Positions 25,159 to 37,300 of a stretch of 64,000 nt of DNA are shown piece after piece (the first letter of the stretch is position 1; each line of letters starts with the position of its first letter). The notes below the pieces were generated by a model. That model saw only the letters and a program-made list of their open reading frames with translations. It had not been told where the DNA came from and searched no databases. Source of the stretch: Forficula auricularia (Eukaryota; Arthropoda; Insecta; Dermaptera; Forficulidae); contig JALMQS010000133.1 of the NCBI GenBank assembly GCA_024734495.1, forward strand, positions 431,182-495,181. Direction: 5' to 3'. Both the position numbers and the translations under genes were made by a program.

Positions 25159-26138
25159 CAGTGTTCCGCAAAATTCTTGTGATCAAGGTACACCTACCAA
25201 ATCAAGAAATTTTAGAGCAGGCTTGTCCAACCAGCGGCCCAAGATGGCTATCAGTGTGGCCCGACAAAAAATCGCGAACTTGCAAAATTTATAAGATTGC
25301 GACTAAAAATTCCAGTGATATTACTAAAAATACAATATTTTTAACTTGCTATTAATTTATGAGTAATGCATTTTTGAATTTAACACGTTATTTTGCAATG
25401 AGATATTCATAAAGTGATTCTTAAATAATTTTATTTATTCAAGCATCTATCTTCAAGTATGAAGCATGCAAAGAATGAAGCTATAGATCTAAAATATTTG
25501 ATAAGCTTTTTGAGAATTCACTGAGAATTCCTTTGAGCCAAATATCGACTGATTAGTGTCCAAAAAACAATGACAAACTTTTCACTATAATTTGATGTTG
25601 CTGATTTGTCTCTTACTTTTATAATAAAAAATTTATAAAGTAACAAAGCTTAATTTCTTAAGTATATTAAGTACATATTCTACATTTTTTTGCTCATCAA
25701 CTATTATTAGCGTTAGTGTATTTTATGTGTGGCCCAAAACAGCTCATATTCTTTCAATCTGGCCCAGGGAAAAAAGGGATAAAAGGTTGGACACCCCTGT
25801 TTTAGAGGTATACCAAAGAAAAAAAAACAATGTTTATTTAATATTTATTTATTTTTAAAATCAATATAATATGAAAAATTTAGTTGGTTCATGTCCATTT
25901 TAATAATAAATAATAGATTCATGGGTTTTATTTATAATATCAAAAGATGTTTAATGAGAAATGTGCGCCTGCTTAAATGAGCACATGCCATCAAAATTTG
26001 GAGCAATCGTTGATAAAGCTGCTCGCATAACTCTCAGCTATGTGTATTATCATCAAAAAACTTGACATTTTTCCGCGGCACACGAACTAATGACCACGGT
26101 ACACTAGTGTGCCGCGACATACACTTTGCGGAACACTG
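25159..26138. mobile_element. hAT-type MITE with perfect 8-bp TSD, host of a nested hAT
   Basis: Ends CAGTGTTCCGCAAA and TTTGCGGAACACTG are inverted. Flanking target duplications TTCTAAGG are perfect (25151-25158 and 26139-26146). It is interrupted by another hAT at 25218-25799. No transposase ORF. Confidence 0.9.
25218..25799. mobile_element. hAT-type MITE nested inside another hAT
   Basis: Ends CAGGCTTGTCCAACC and GGTTGGACACCCCTG. The 8-bp duplication TTTTAGAG is perfect (25210-25217 and 25800-25807). The GTCCAACC-GCGGCCC end style recurs at 32291 and 35108. Confidence 0.92.
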
Positions 26139-26146
26139 TTCTAAGG

Positions 26147-26272
26147 CATTGCTTCCCAACTTTTTTCGTTTGGGAATCCTAGAAATGTTTAACTAAATCT
26201 TGAGGAATCTCTGGTGCCTGAAACATAAGTGTAATGTGTACAATGTATAATTTTCTCGGTTGGGAATCACTG
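26147..26272. mobile_element. 126-bp hAT-type MITE abutting the previous one
   Basis: Ends CATTGCTTCCCAAC and GTTGGGAATCACTG. It is flanked by TTCTAAGG (shared with the 25159-26138 element) and TTCTAAAG (26273-26280), so three target copies separate two elements. Confidence 0.8.
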
Positions 26273-26600
26273 TTCTAAAGGCTTGGCCCTTTATAGACAG
26301 ACAATTCTTTCTCTCTCAATCACCATATTATTTATCCTAGTATAATATCTTGATTTTACTCATAAAAGAATGAAGGTCTATGGACAACTCCTGGAATTCA
26401 TCCCTAACAAATGACGAAATGTTTAACATAAAAAATATAGTGTTCATATTCTATTATCTCTAATATTTGGCTAATAAATCTTATATTTATATTACACAAA
26501 TTCCTTTAACTTTAGTTTAAGCTCTGATTTTAACAAATCATTTAATTAGGAAATTTATTATTTATTTCTAATAAGAAACGCATTATGTAATTCTAGTATA

Positions 26601-26815
26601 CTAATAATTCTGATCTTTCTAATGAAATTGGTTATGTTTCGAAGAATAATTTTATTTCTATTGATCTTCGGATTCTATAATTTAATTAAATTTAGAGCAG
26701 GGAAAATACTAATAATTCTGCTCTTTCTAATGGTTATGTTTCGAAGAATAATTTTATTTCTATTGATCTTCAGATTCTATAATTTAATTAAATTTAGAGC
26801 ACGGGAAAAAATTAA
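26601..26815 (+). repeat. tandem duplication of a ~105-bp unit
   Basis: Two near-identical copies of ACTAATAATTCTG through GGTTATGTTTCGAAGAATAA to TTAATTAAATTTAGAGCA. The ORF 26622-26822 is only a reading of this duplication. Confidence 0.75.
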
Positions 26816-26899
26816 ATTGTAGACGCAGAGATAATCCAATTTTAGATCCAAAAAGGGAAATTGTCATTAGTGGGTGTCAAATTCAATAAAATATTATTT

Positions 26900-28350
26900 A
26901 TTGAATATTAGTTATTTGTTGGTGTCGTTGCGGTTGACTCATTCTTTTATATCCCCAACATCCTTTTCAAATCAATCATTCGAGTTAAGAGTTAATAAAA
27001 GGAAGCATTTTAAGTTGAGTTGATTTCTTGTCGTAAAGAAATTTATTTGCTTTCAATTCAGCCCGTCAATATTTTACACTATTTTAATTATTTACTCTTA
27101 ATAAAACACACATTGCAGAACCAAAAATAATTCCATTGCATTTAAATTCAAAAATTAAGTGATAGCTTCCTCTTTAGATTAGGGGAAAGTGCTATAGCAT
27201 TTTCGCTTTATATGTGAAGACGATCACCTGCTTTGTTCAAATCAAATCAATTATTTTTCGAGTTTTAATGAAATTTAAGTTATTAAGACTAAAAAATGTT
27301 TAATAAAATTCACTAATGATGGTTTAATTTTTTTAAAGGTGACGTTATAGTTGACTCATTCTTTTAGATTCCCCACATCCTTTTTGAAACAACCAACCGA
27401 ATTAAAGTATGATTAATATGTATATTACTAGATGGAGAACTTTTTAAACGAATAATAGGAAAAAATTTTAAAATAAATCTTTGCAAATGTAAAAATGTCT
27501 AAAACTATCATATATTTCCTTATTTATTAACTTGAAATGTTATGCTTCTATCAAAATTCAAAGAATCTGAAGATTTACACAACTTATGATTAACTTAATA
27601 ATGAAGAAAGGCTGATTTTTTCCAAAAAAATTAAGAAATTATATTTGATATGAATAGATGGTGAAGTTAATTATGGCGAAATCGATCTCTGTTCAATATG
27701 AATAAATTATATACGTATTTTAACTATTCAAATATTTTTGGAGCAACTCTAGATATATTAATAGTTAAGATGCCGTTAATCGAACTAAGCACCAATAAGT
27801 AAATTATTGAAATATTGTTATTTGAGTAAAATAGTGGAATAGTTAAATTTAATAGGAAAACTAAAATAAATAATAACGAACAAAGGAAACCAAAAAAAAG
27901 TATTAAATATATTTAAAAAAATAATTTGGTCAGACTCTTAATTTATTTTTTCTTAGAAATTGTATAAAAAGTTTAAATCCTAATGGCTAAATTCTTGAGA
28001 GGGTGGGGGCCAACTAAAAGACTACTGTACACTACTATATGTAGTAAAATGATTAAAAAAACAAGTATTTTAAATAATTATAATTATTTTATTTAATAAT
28101 GTAAAAATGAATATATTTATAATTCATCAATTATTATCTATATTAATACTAATCAAACATTAAATATAAAAATATTTTCTCACTAAATTTTTTTCTCCTT
28201 TATTGAGATATATCACAATACTGTATTTATAAATAAGTTTATTTATAGATTCATCTTAACTATTTTACATAGTCATTTTTTTTTAATACAGGATTACATA
28301 TTTAAATAAAGAAATGATTATTTAAAAAAAAGGTAATCACTTTCTATTTG
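26900..28350. other. intergenic DNA with a diverged direct repeat
   Basis: A phrase with GGTTGACTCATTCTTTTA, TCCCCAACATCCTTTT and CGAGTTAA at 26920-26995 recurs at 27340-27412 (TAGTTGACTCATTCTTTTA, CCCCACATCCTTTTTG), so there is a roughly 420-bp-spaced direct repeat. Otherwise it is AT-rich 3' flank of the Nt5dc1-like gene. Confidence 0.45.
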
Positions 28351-28356
28351 ATTTAC

Positions 28357-31300
28357 CTATTCATTGAGAGAATTTAGAAAATAACCAGATCTATTGTTTT
28401 TAATTGTAAAACATTCAATATTTGTTTCTAGTGGTGTATTCGCTAGAATATCTAGGCTTGAAATACATAATTTAGAAAATGTTTCGATTAAAGTAGGATA
28501 AAGTAATCCAGTAGACATAAATGATTGTTTTGTCCAAAACGTTCCGTTTTTTGTATCTGTAATTATTTTATCATCTTCAAGTTCTTCAACAACTGCAATC
28601 GAATCAATTCCTATTAAAGATGGACCTCGGATATCTTGAAATAGATTATCCCCAAAAAAAACACAGCGTTCTATATTTAGCCATTTTTTTAAATCTGAAA
28701 AAAAATCATAGTTAAATCAGATTATCTTTATTTTTTTATCCTTTTCAACTTTGTTAAGGGAAAATGGTGTAGGTTCTTGGGGAACCATATTCAAATCAGT
28801 AAAGAAAATTTAAAAAATATAAAATTCTAGGTAAGTAGATTTTACAAAAAAAAAACCTACCTAGAATTTTATATTTTTTAAATTTTCTTTAGTTAATTTT
28901 CAACTTGTATTTTTAAATAAAAAAATTATATTAATAAAATAAATATTTTTAATCATAGGATTTAATTAATTAAGATAATAATTATTTTGGAATGTTTTAG
29001 CTTGAATCTTAATTAGAAAACTATTAAATAGATAAAGTTACTATGATTGTTTATTTTATTATAATAATCAAAATGAGGCTTTTTTAAAAACACATGGAAA
29101 AAAGAAAATTAACATATATGAAAGTTTTCTCAAGGTTTTTTTTGAAGTTATTGTGTAATTAAACGGTTTTAATACTGTATTAATTATTGATTATTTATTA
29201 TTTATTTATTTATTTATTTATTATTTATTATTTATATTTATGTACTGTTGTTTTGGGGTTTTTGCAATCAAGATTTTCATTGTTTTGAGGGTTCGAAATA
29301 TAGAACAAAGAAATTCATTTCAACTGAATAGAATTATAAAATTTATAGAGCTGATTTGTATAATAGTTTCTGTATGTAAGATGCCGCAGGAGAATGTTGT
29401 GTTTTATGATACTACTATGTCTTGCTAGAGACTGAAGATGGAATGAAAATATCGGCCGAAACTGTCTCCATGGTGGGAATTATTAAAATCTTATGAAAAG
29501 AAGATATGTGTTATAATTGACCTTTCTCCTGTCCATAAGGGAACGACCAACGTTTTCCATGTGTTTTTAAAAAAGCCTCATTTTGATTATTATAATAGAA
29601 CTATTACTTATATTATTGATATTTTCAAAAATTATTGCATTTATTAATTTGGAAAATATTTTCGGGCTAATACTACATGTGCAAATAAAAATGTGATTTT
29701 ATGTATGTTGAAAAAGATTAGTATTTTGTGTATAGAACATAGAAACGAATAAAAAATAGCTTTGGTTCTGAATCTCGCTAACAAAGTTTAGCATCAAACA
29801 TTAGCTGCGCTCTATTTGGTCCAAGGAACAGAAATAGAAAGCATCTATTAAAAATTATAATAACAAATAGAGATAAGTGACTAGCGGAAACTAAAAACAT
29901 TATTAATGCAAACCCAGATTTACTTTAATAATAAACCAACTTGGAATTCATTTTATTCCAAAAAAAATTCAATCAGAAATACGGTCGAAAAATCCAAGAC
30001 ATAATTGTGGTTGAAATCGAAAGACTCTTGAATATAGTGTAAAAAGCTAGCGAGCAAATAATCAAAAGGAAAGGAAAACTGGAAAAATTAAGGCTTTAAA
30101 CTAAGTGTTGTTTTCGACTAAGAATAAATTCATTATTTTATAAAAAAAAAGAAAACTACAAGTCCCACGTCTTAACTTTGGACATGTTAAAAGATTATTA
30201 AAAAAAATAAAACCGACTTCAAAAAAATTAAATGCAACAAATAAAATAATAAGAACTCAAAAATAAAATAAAATGCACTAAAAGGTATAAAAAAATTATA
30301 ATCAAATTCAATTCATAAATAGAGAAATTATCTCGAAACGTTAGTGGGTTTTAAATGAAAGTTTTAAGATATTTTTTTATAAAAGATTTTATTTATTTAT
30401 TATAATTTCGATTATTTTCTCATAAGAATTGGCGATTTACGTTATTTCGTCATTGATCATATCATCAAAACTTGACCAAATTAATATGGGACAACCCCTA
30501 AGGTACCCCCTTCTAATAAAAAAAGAATCATCGAAATCTGTCCACGTGGCACAAAGTTCTCGCTGAACATACATGAAATAAATAAATAAATAAATAAGTA
30601 GGTATCTTGACTATCTTGGAGCTATACTGATCCAAACGCAGAAAGAATCATAAAATAGGTTCATAAACAAAGAAGTTATGCCTGAACAAACATAACAAAA
30701 AAGGTCCAATACCAATGAAAGAAAAACGTGACCAATCGGAAACTATACTTAACCCAATACAAAAAAATCATCAAAATCGGCTCACAATTGACGAAGATAT
30801 CAGGTAACATAGACATAAAAAAAAAAAAAATCACTCGAATTGAGAACCTCCTCCTTTTTTGAAGTCGGTTAATAAATACATTTAAGACTTCAACCAGAAA
30901 TTTTCCTATATAAAAGAAAAGTGCCCCCTAATGCTGTTATCATTTAAAGACTGAAATTAAGGAACAAATTACATAATAATAATATAATCTTTGATGACGA
31001 AATCGAACGATGTGAATTTTTAATTGGCTATTTTCATATTTTATCATATAATAATTGAATAAAATGTTTTCAATTTTGTATCAATGATTTTGAAAATATA
31101 ATTCGTAGGTGGTTTGCGGTGTTGTAGATTATTTTATCAATATTTATATATGATTTATTCTATATAAAACACAACCTTTTTAAACAAAAATTTCATTATT
31201 GGTAATAATAATTACTTGAAATCATATGCAATAAAATATTTATTAACTAAAAAATAAGAGTTCTCTCTTTAAAATTTTTAATATATTATAAGATAAATTG

Positions 31301-34300
31301 TATTTAGTTTTATTAGAAATATTTCAAACTTAATTAATGTGTATATAAATATTGTGATATAATAGAATGAGATATAAATACTTGTGAATGTGAAATAAAA
31401 TTTTTATGATATTTCTAAACATTTATTTAATACCTGTCCAATTGCCTTGACTAAAAAATTTTTCAGAGCAGAGTTCTTCAGTTGAAACTTTCTTATCTGT
31501 TTCAATAAAATCACGTACATTAAGAAACGGCCGATTTTCAAGAAAGAATCCAGGTTTTTTTCCATTGACAATCAGGATATCAAAATATTTTTTCCATTCC
31601 ACGCCAAAAACATAATTGGCAATAAAAGTGGCAAAATCAGCTGGAGAACCGGTTAATAAAAATATTTTACAATTCTTTGATTTAATATCATCAAGCCAAT
31701 TTATAAGTTTCTAAAAATATATAAAAATGTGATTTTAATTATTATAATATTGTAATTTAATTTTAAATTAAATATTTTTTAGAAATTTGGTGTTTGATGA
31801 GGCTCTTGAAAACCTTGGAAACAGGTGGAATGTCTTCGGTAGGAAAAAGAAATAACAGATGTCCTTATAGTCTAATCATTTATTCTCCAGAAAAACTTTT
31901 GAGACGTTTCAGCGGATATTCTCCCGCCTTCCTCAGTCTACAAGGGAAACATAATCTTAATTACAGTTAAGAAATTTAACAATCACATGTCAGTTTCAAG
32001 ATACAAAGAGACAAAATAAGGAAACAAAAGAAAAGAAAACTCACCCTGGTTTTTCAGAAGAATTTTCTGGAGAATAAATGGTTAGACTATAAGGAAATCT
32101 TGTATTTCTTTTTCCTAACGAAGACATTCCACCTGTTTCCAAGGTTTTCAAGAGCCTCATCAAACACCAAATTTCTAATTTAAAACATTTATTGTACCCT
32201 ATCTAAATATTTATTGAAACAATATTTATTAAAATACCTTACAAAAAACAATTTATGATAATAATATATGATCAGATGATCATCTACACCAGGCATGTCC
32301 AACCCATGATCTGTGGGCCTTATATGGTAACTCTCCCCATGATATATGGTCCGCGAATCAAAATTATTTTTACAAGTTTTTTTCACTCATTATTATAAAA
32401 TATTTTGTAATTTATAAAATCAATATTTTTTTGAACAAAATTTTATTTTGTAGGTAAACATAAAAATATTACAATAAAATAAAAATACATTAAACTACAA
32501 TTTTGAGTATCGAATGAATTACTTGCTTCTTGACAGGGGCCGATCTATATATGGACTTTTTGGGCTGCAGCCCAGAGCCCCGTGGATATAAAGGGTCCCC
32601 AGCAATATTTTATTAAATTGAAAGTTTTTTTGCCGAGAGTAGCAGAATTTTTATATATTGAAGGAGACAATAAAAGAGTGTGTCTTCTGCTGGAATTATA
32701 AATTTTATTTATTTATAACGAGACTATAGTTTCATCATAGATTCATAAATTAATTCCTGTGAATCCATTGTAATAGACTGATGAAGAGGGCAAAGCCCTC
32801 GAAACTATAGTCTCGTTATAAATAAATAAAATTTATAATTCCAGCAGAAGACACACTCTTTTATTGTCTCCTTCAAAATATTTTATTGTCCTAATTTTTT
32901 TCCTGCCAATAATAAATAGTGGAAATGAGAAAAGAGAAACCAAAATAAAAAAAGGTGTAAGACAAGGATGTGTGCTGTCACCCATGATTTTCAACTTATA
33001 CATAGAAGAAGCGATTAAAGAATTCAAAGACAAAATTGATACAGGTATCGAAATCCAAGGTCAAAAGATCGCTATATTAAGATTTGCCGATGACATTGCC
33101 CTTCTAGGAAGCAATAAAAAAGAATGAGAGGACGCCCTGAATGGAATTAACCAAATCCTAATAGAAGAAATCAAAATGAAAATAAACAAGAATAAAACCA
33201 AGGTTCTAGTATGTACAAAAAAAGAACAAACGAGACAGGAATGCATCAAAATTAACCAAGAAAACCTAGAAGGAGTTAAGGAATTCCGCTACCTAGGAAG
33301 TAAAATAACATGGGATGGGAAGAGCGAAAACGAAATTAAATCAAGAACCAAGCAAAAATGGGGTTTAATTCAAAACAAAAACTACTATGCTCCTCCTCAA
33401 TCAGCTTAGAAAACAGGAAGCTGCTATTGAAGACATATGTATGGAGCATAGCCATGTACGGGTGTGAAACCTGGACAATTAGAGAAGCGGAGAGAAAGAG
33501 ATTAGAGGCTTTCGAAATGTGGTGCTACAGAAGAATGATGAATATCAAATGGATGGATAAAATTACAAATGAAGAAGTTCTTGGAAGAATCGGAGAAAGA
33601 AGAACCCTGTGGAAGAGTCTGAAGAAGAGAAGAGGTCAGATGATGGGGCACACACTGAGACATGGGGGACTGCTTAGGGATATCTTGGAGGGGGAGGTGG
33701 GAAAGAAAGGGGGAAGGGGAAGACCCAGATTAGAATATTTCAACCAAATAATTAGGGATATGGGATGCCAGACATTTAGAGAGGTCAAACATCTGACGGG
33801 GGACAGAGTCGAGTGGAGATGGACTGTTGCATCAAACCAGTCTTAGGACTGTATACTCAATGATGATGATTATAAATATGATAACCGTAAAAACGATCTT
33901 GAAAATGCACCTTATCTATTAATAATGAAACTTTCATTTAAAATATAATGTTTTTAATATATCAAATAAATTAATATCATACCTGTGATGATTTTTTCAA
34001 AAATTTTTCAGGGTATTGCATTATAGCTGAATAGTAACCACCTGTGTTTAAACGAACGTTTTTATGGTCAAACATAACGTAGAAACCTGAAATAATATCT
34101 TGCCAAATTTGAAAATATTTTGTAGAAGATGTATCCTTATTGTCTTCGATATTTATTGAATTATCAATGGAATCAACGCTCCTTGCAAAAACCAGAGCAG
34201 CTGGTATATCATAAAAATCAACTAATAAGCGGATATGGCTTGGTAAGGGGCCTTTAAACAAAGGCGAAAAAAGATCTTGAACTTGCTGTGAAAGAAAGAA

Positions 34301-37300
34301 AAAAATCATTTTAAATATAATCATAATTTATAATACATGTGAAGTTGGATCAATTGGCAAGTTGGAAAACCTCTAGAAATGGAATTGAGAGATATCTAAG
34401 AGCATTTTAAACCAGAAAACTTGTATATCTAAGACTTTGTGACCTCTTTAAGTACATTTTCTTCTAATTTCTTTTACTTTTATATATAAAAAAAGAGCAG
34501 TTCTCTCTACCTCTAATTAGGATTAATACATGAATACATATTTTTTTATTTTAATTTCCTGCGATTCACACAATAAGAAAAGTAAAATGAAAAGTTAGTT
34601 ATTTTTTCAAAAAAAAGTTAACAAATTTTTTCAAAATATCATTCTTTGATTTCAAAATACATGTGAAAATATCCGGAAAGCAGGTAAGTCGTAACTTCTG
34701 TTACTGAGAAAATTCTTAACTAATTATGGATCGATAGTAGTTTATTCTAAATAACAAAAATTTAAATCATTTGCGTTCTCAAGTATAGTCTAAGAAAAAA
34801 ATACTAGTGACATGTTAAAATGCTATGAGCTTTTGTTTTTTAATTAATTTACATTAATTTTAGGGGAAAATAGTTTCTGTTATGGATTCATTGATCTCAT
34901 TGGCTAAGACTGGTTAGATATGTAGTAGAAAAAACTTTAAAGACTTGAAATCTGATCAAATGACTTGTCTGTGAAGGTAGTAGAAGACTAATAAATAAAT
35001 CTGTAACATCTGTGAATAAGTGTATAAGTCGATTTTTGTGAAAAATCGAGCAACTCCACAGGAAGGAAGGCCCTGGAGTTGGCCACATTTTGAATAAGTG
35101 TCTAGCCCAACTATGTCCAACCCGCGGCCCAGTTGGTCCTTTTGGTGCGGCCCTTATAGATTTTGTGAATATAGTGAAAATAATAGTATATAAAACATAC
35201 AATGTATAATGTATATAGGATTTATGATCTCTATAAGTAAACTTTTTTTGTTATTGAAAATTTACAATGTAAATCATAGTAAAATAAACGGAGGGCAATA
35301 TGGATTCAGACAAAATCGTTCCACAGGCGACATCTTAACCTATGTCACCCACACCTGGAACAATACTCTAGAGGCCGGAAAAGAAACCTTCGCTGTAGCC
35401 CTTGATATCTCCAAAGCTTTTGACCAGGTTTAGCACAAAAATCTTCTTGCCAAACTGCCAGCCTTCGGATTCACACCAACTCTTCGCAAATGGATAGAAA
35501 GCTTTCTGACAAACCGAAGTATAAAAGTTGTGGCGGATGGAACATCATCTGAATCGTTCTCCACAAACTCTGGTGTTCCCCAAGGCTCCGTAATCTCCTC
35601 CACACTCTTCCTAATTTATATAAACGACCTTTTCGATCAAACGGCAAACCCCACTCATTGTTACGCCGACGATAGCACTCTACACGGCAAACCCTCACTC
35701 CCGAATAATCGAATCAATGTTACCTCCTCAATTACTCTCGACCTAGACAAACTGAATAAATGGGGCTCACAAAATTTAGTTAACTTCAATTCAAACAAGA
35801 CTCAATGTTGTCTAATTTCTAGGCGCGAAAATAGAGATTTCCCTGATATTCACTTCGATTCGAATACCCTGAAAATGTGTGACAGCCTATCCATGTTGGG
35901 CGTCTCTGTCGCATCTGACCTGTCTTGGAATGAACACATCTCCTCTGTGGCGAAATCTGCAGCAAGGAAGATTGGCCACTTATTCAGGTCCAAGCGATTT
36001 TACAAACCCCCACAACTTCTCACCATCTACAAGGCCCAAATCCGCCCCTGTCTCCAATACGGCTCTCATCTATGGAGAGGAGCCTCAAAATACTCTCTTG
36101 CTACCCTGGATGCAATTCAGAAACGAGCCGTCAGGCTAATTGACGATTCTACCCTCACCGACTCCCTCGACTCGCTGGCTCATCGAAGAGATGTCTCTGC
36201 CCTTTCCCTTTTCTATAGATACTATCACGGCAGGTGCTCTGATGAGATAAAATCAATAATTCCACCCCAAAGCATGCTTTGCACGTAGCACGCGTTTTGC
36301 CGACTCCCAACACTCTCTCGCGGTCAAATTAGAAAAGTGCCGGACCACTTCATTCGCGAATACATATATCCCCATGACTTCAAGGAACTGGAACTCTCTT
36401 CCAGCCTCTATCTTTCCCAGCACCTATAATCTTCAAACCTTCAAAACCGGAGTGCATAGACACCTACGTCTACACCCTCTCACTTAATCAACTTTCTCTC
36501 TCTTTGGTAATGCAAGAGTCTTCCGAGATACATAGGAGCTGCATCTTTACTGGTGCACCCCTTCTTGCATTCGATTGCATTAAAAAAAACTGCTATTTTT
36601 AAAACAAGTGCTTTGTCTTGTTTTGTTTTTTGTAAATCCTTTCTTATTTTTTATTTAAACTGAAGAATTAAAAATAATTGTTTTCAACCCTGTTCTGAAA
36701 CTACCTTTAATTAAGCCCTCCAATCCAATACATTGTAAAAATAATTAAATAATAAATATGTAAGAAACATTGTTTTGCATAAAATAATAAAGACATTTAA
36801 GTATATTGTACCTATTTTAAAAATATTTTTCCTAATAATTTTAATAAATCTAAAATTCCTTTTAAGTTTCCGGTGGGCCCATTATTGAATTTAAATTTAT
36901 TTCTTGTATCGTGGACCATTTCACATTTCGAGTTTTTTCATTGGCCCGGCAAAAATTTTGGGTTGGACATAGCTGGTCTAACCCTTAGGAGGAATGGTAG
37001 AAATTCTAGAGAGATATTTGAATTATTGTAGCCCCATTGATTTTTTCTACCTGTCTAAACTTTTAAATCGCTGCCCTGTAAAGTTTGGTAAAAGGGACAC
37101 ACTTATTCACAGTTGTTACAGAAATATAATTCCAAATGATTATGATATTAAAGATAAGTATAAAGAGAAAACCTGAAAAAGCATCAACCTGCCAAACCAA
37201 TTTTCTCAACATAAAGATGAAATTATTAAAATATAATCATATTACCTCAAACTTTCGATCGGGTCCGTAAATTTGAACAATTTGATCATCATTGAGGAAA

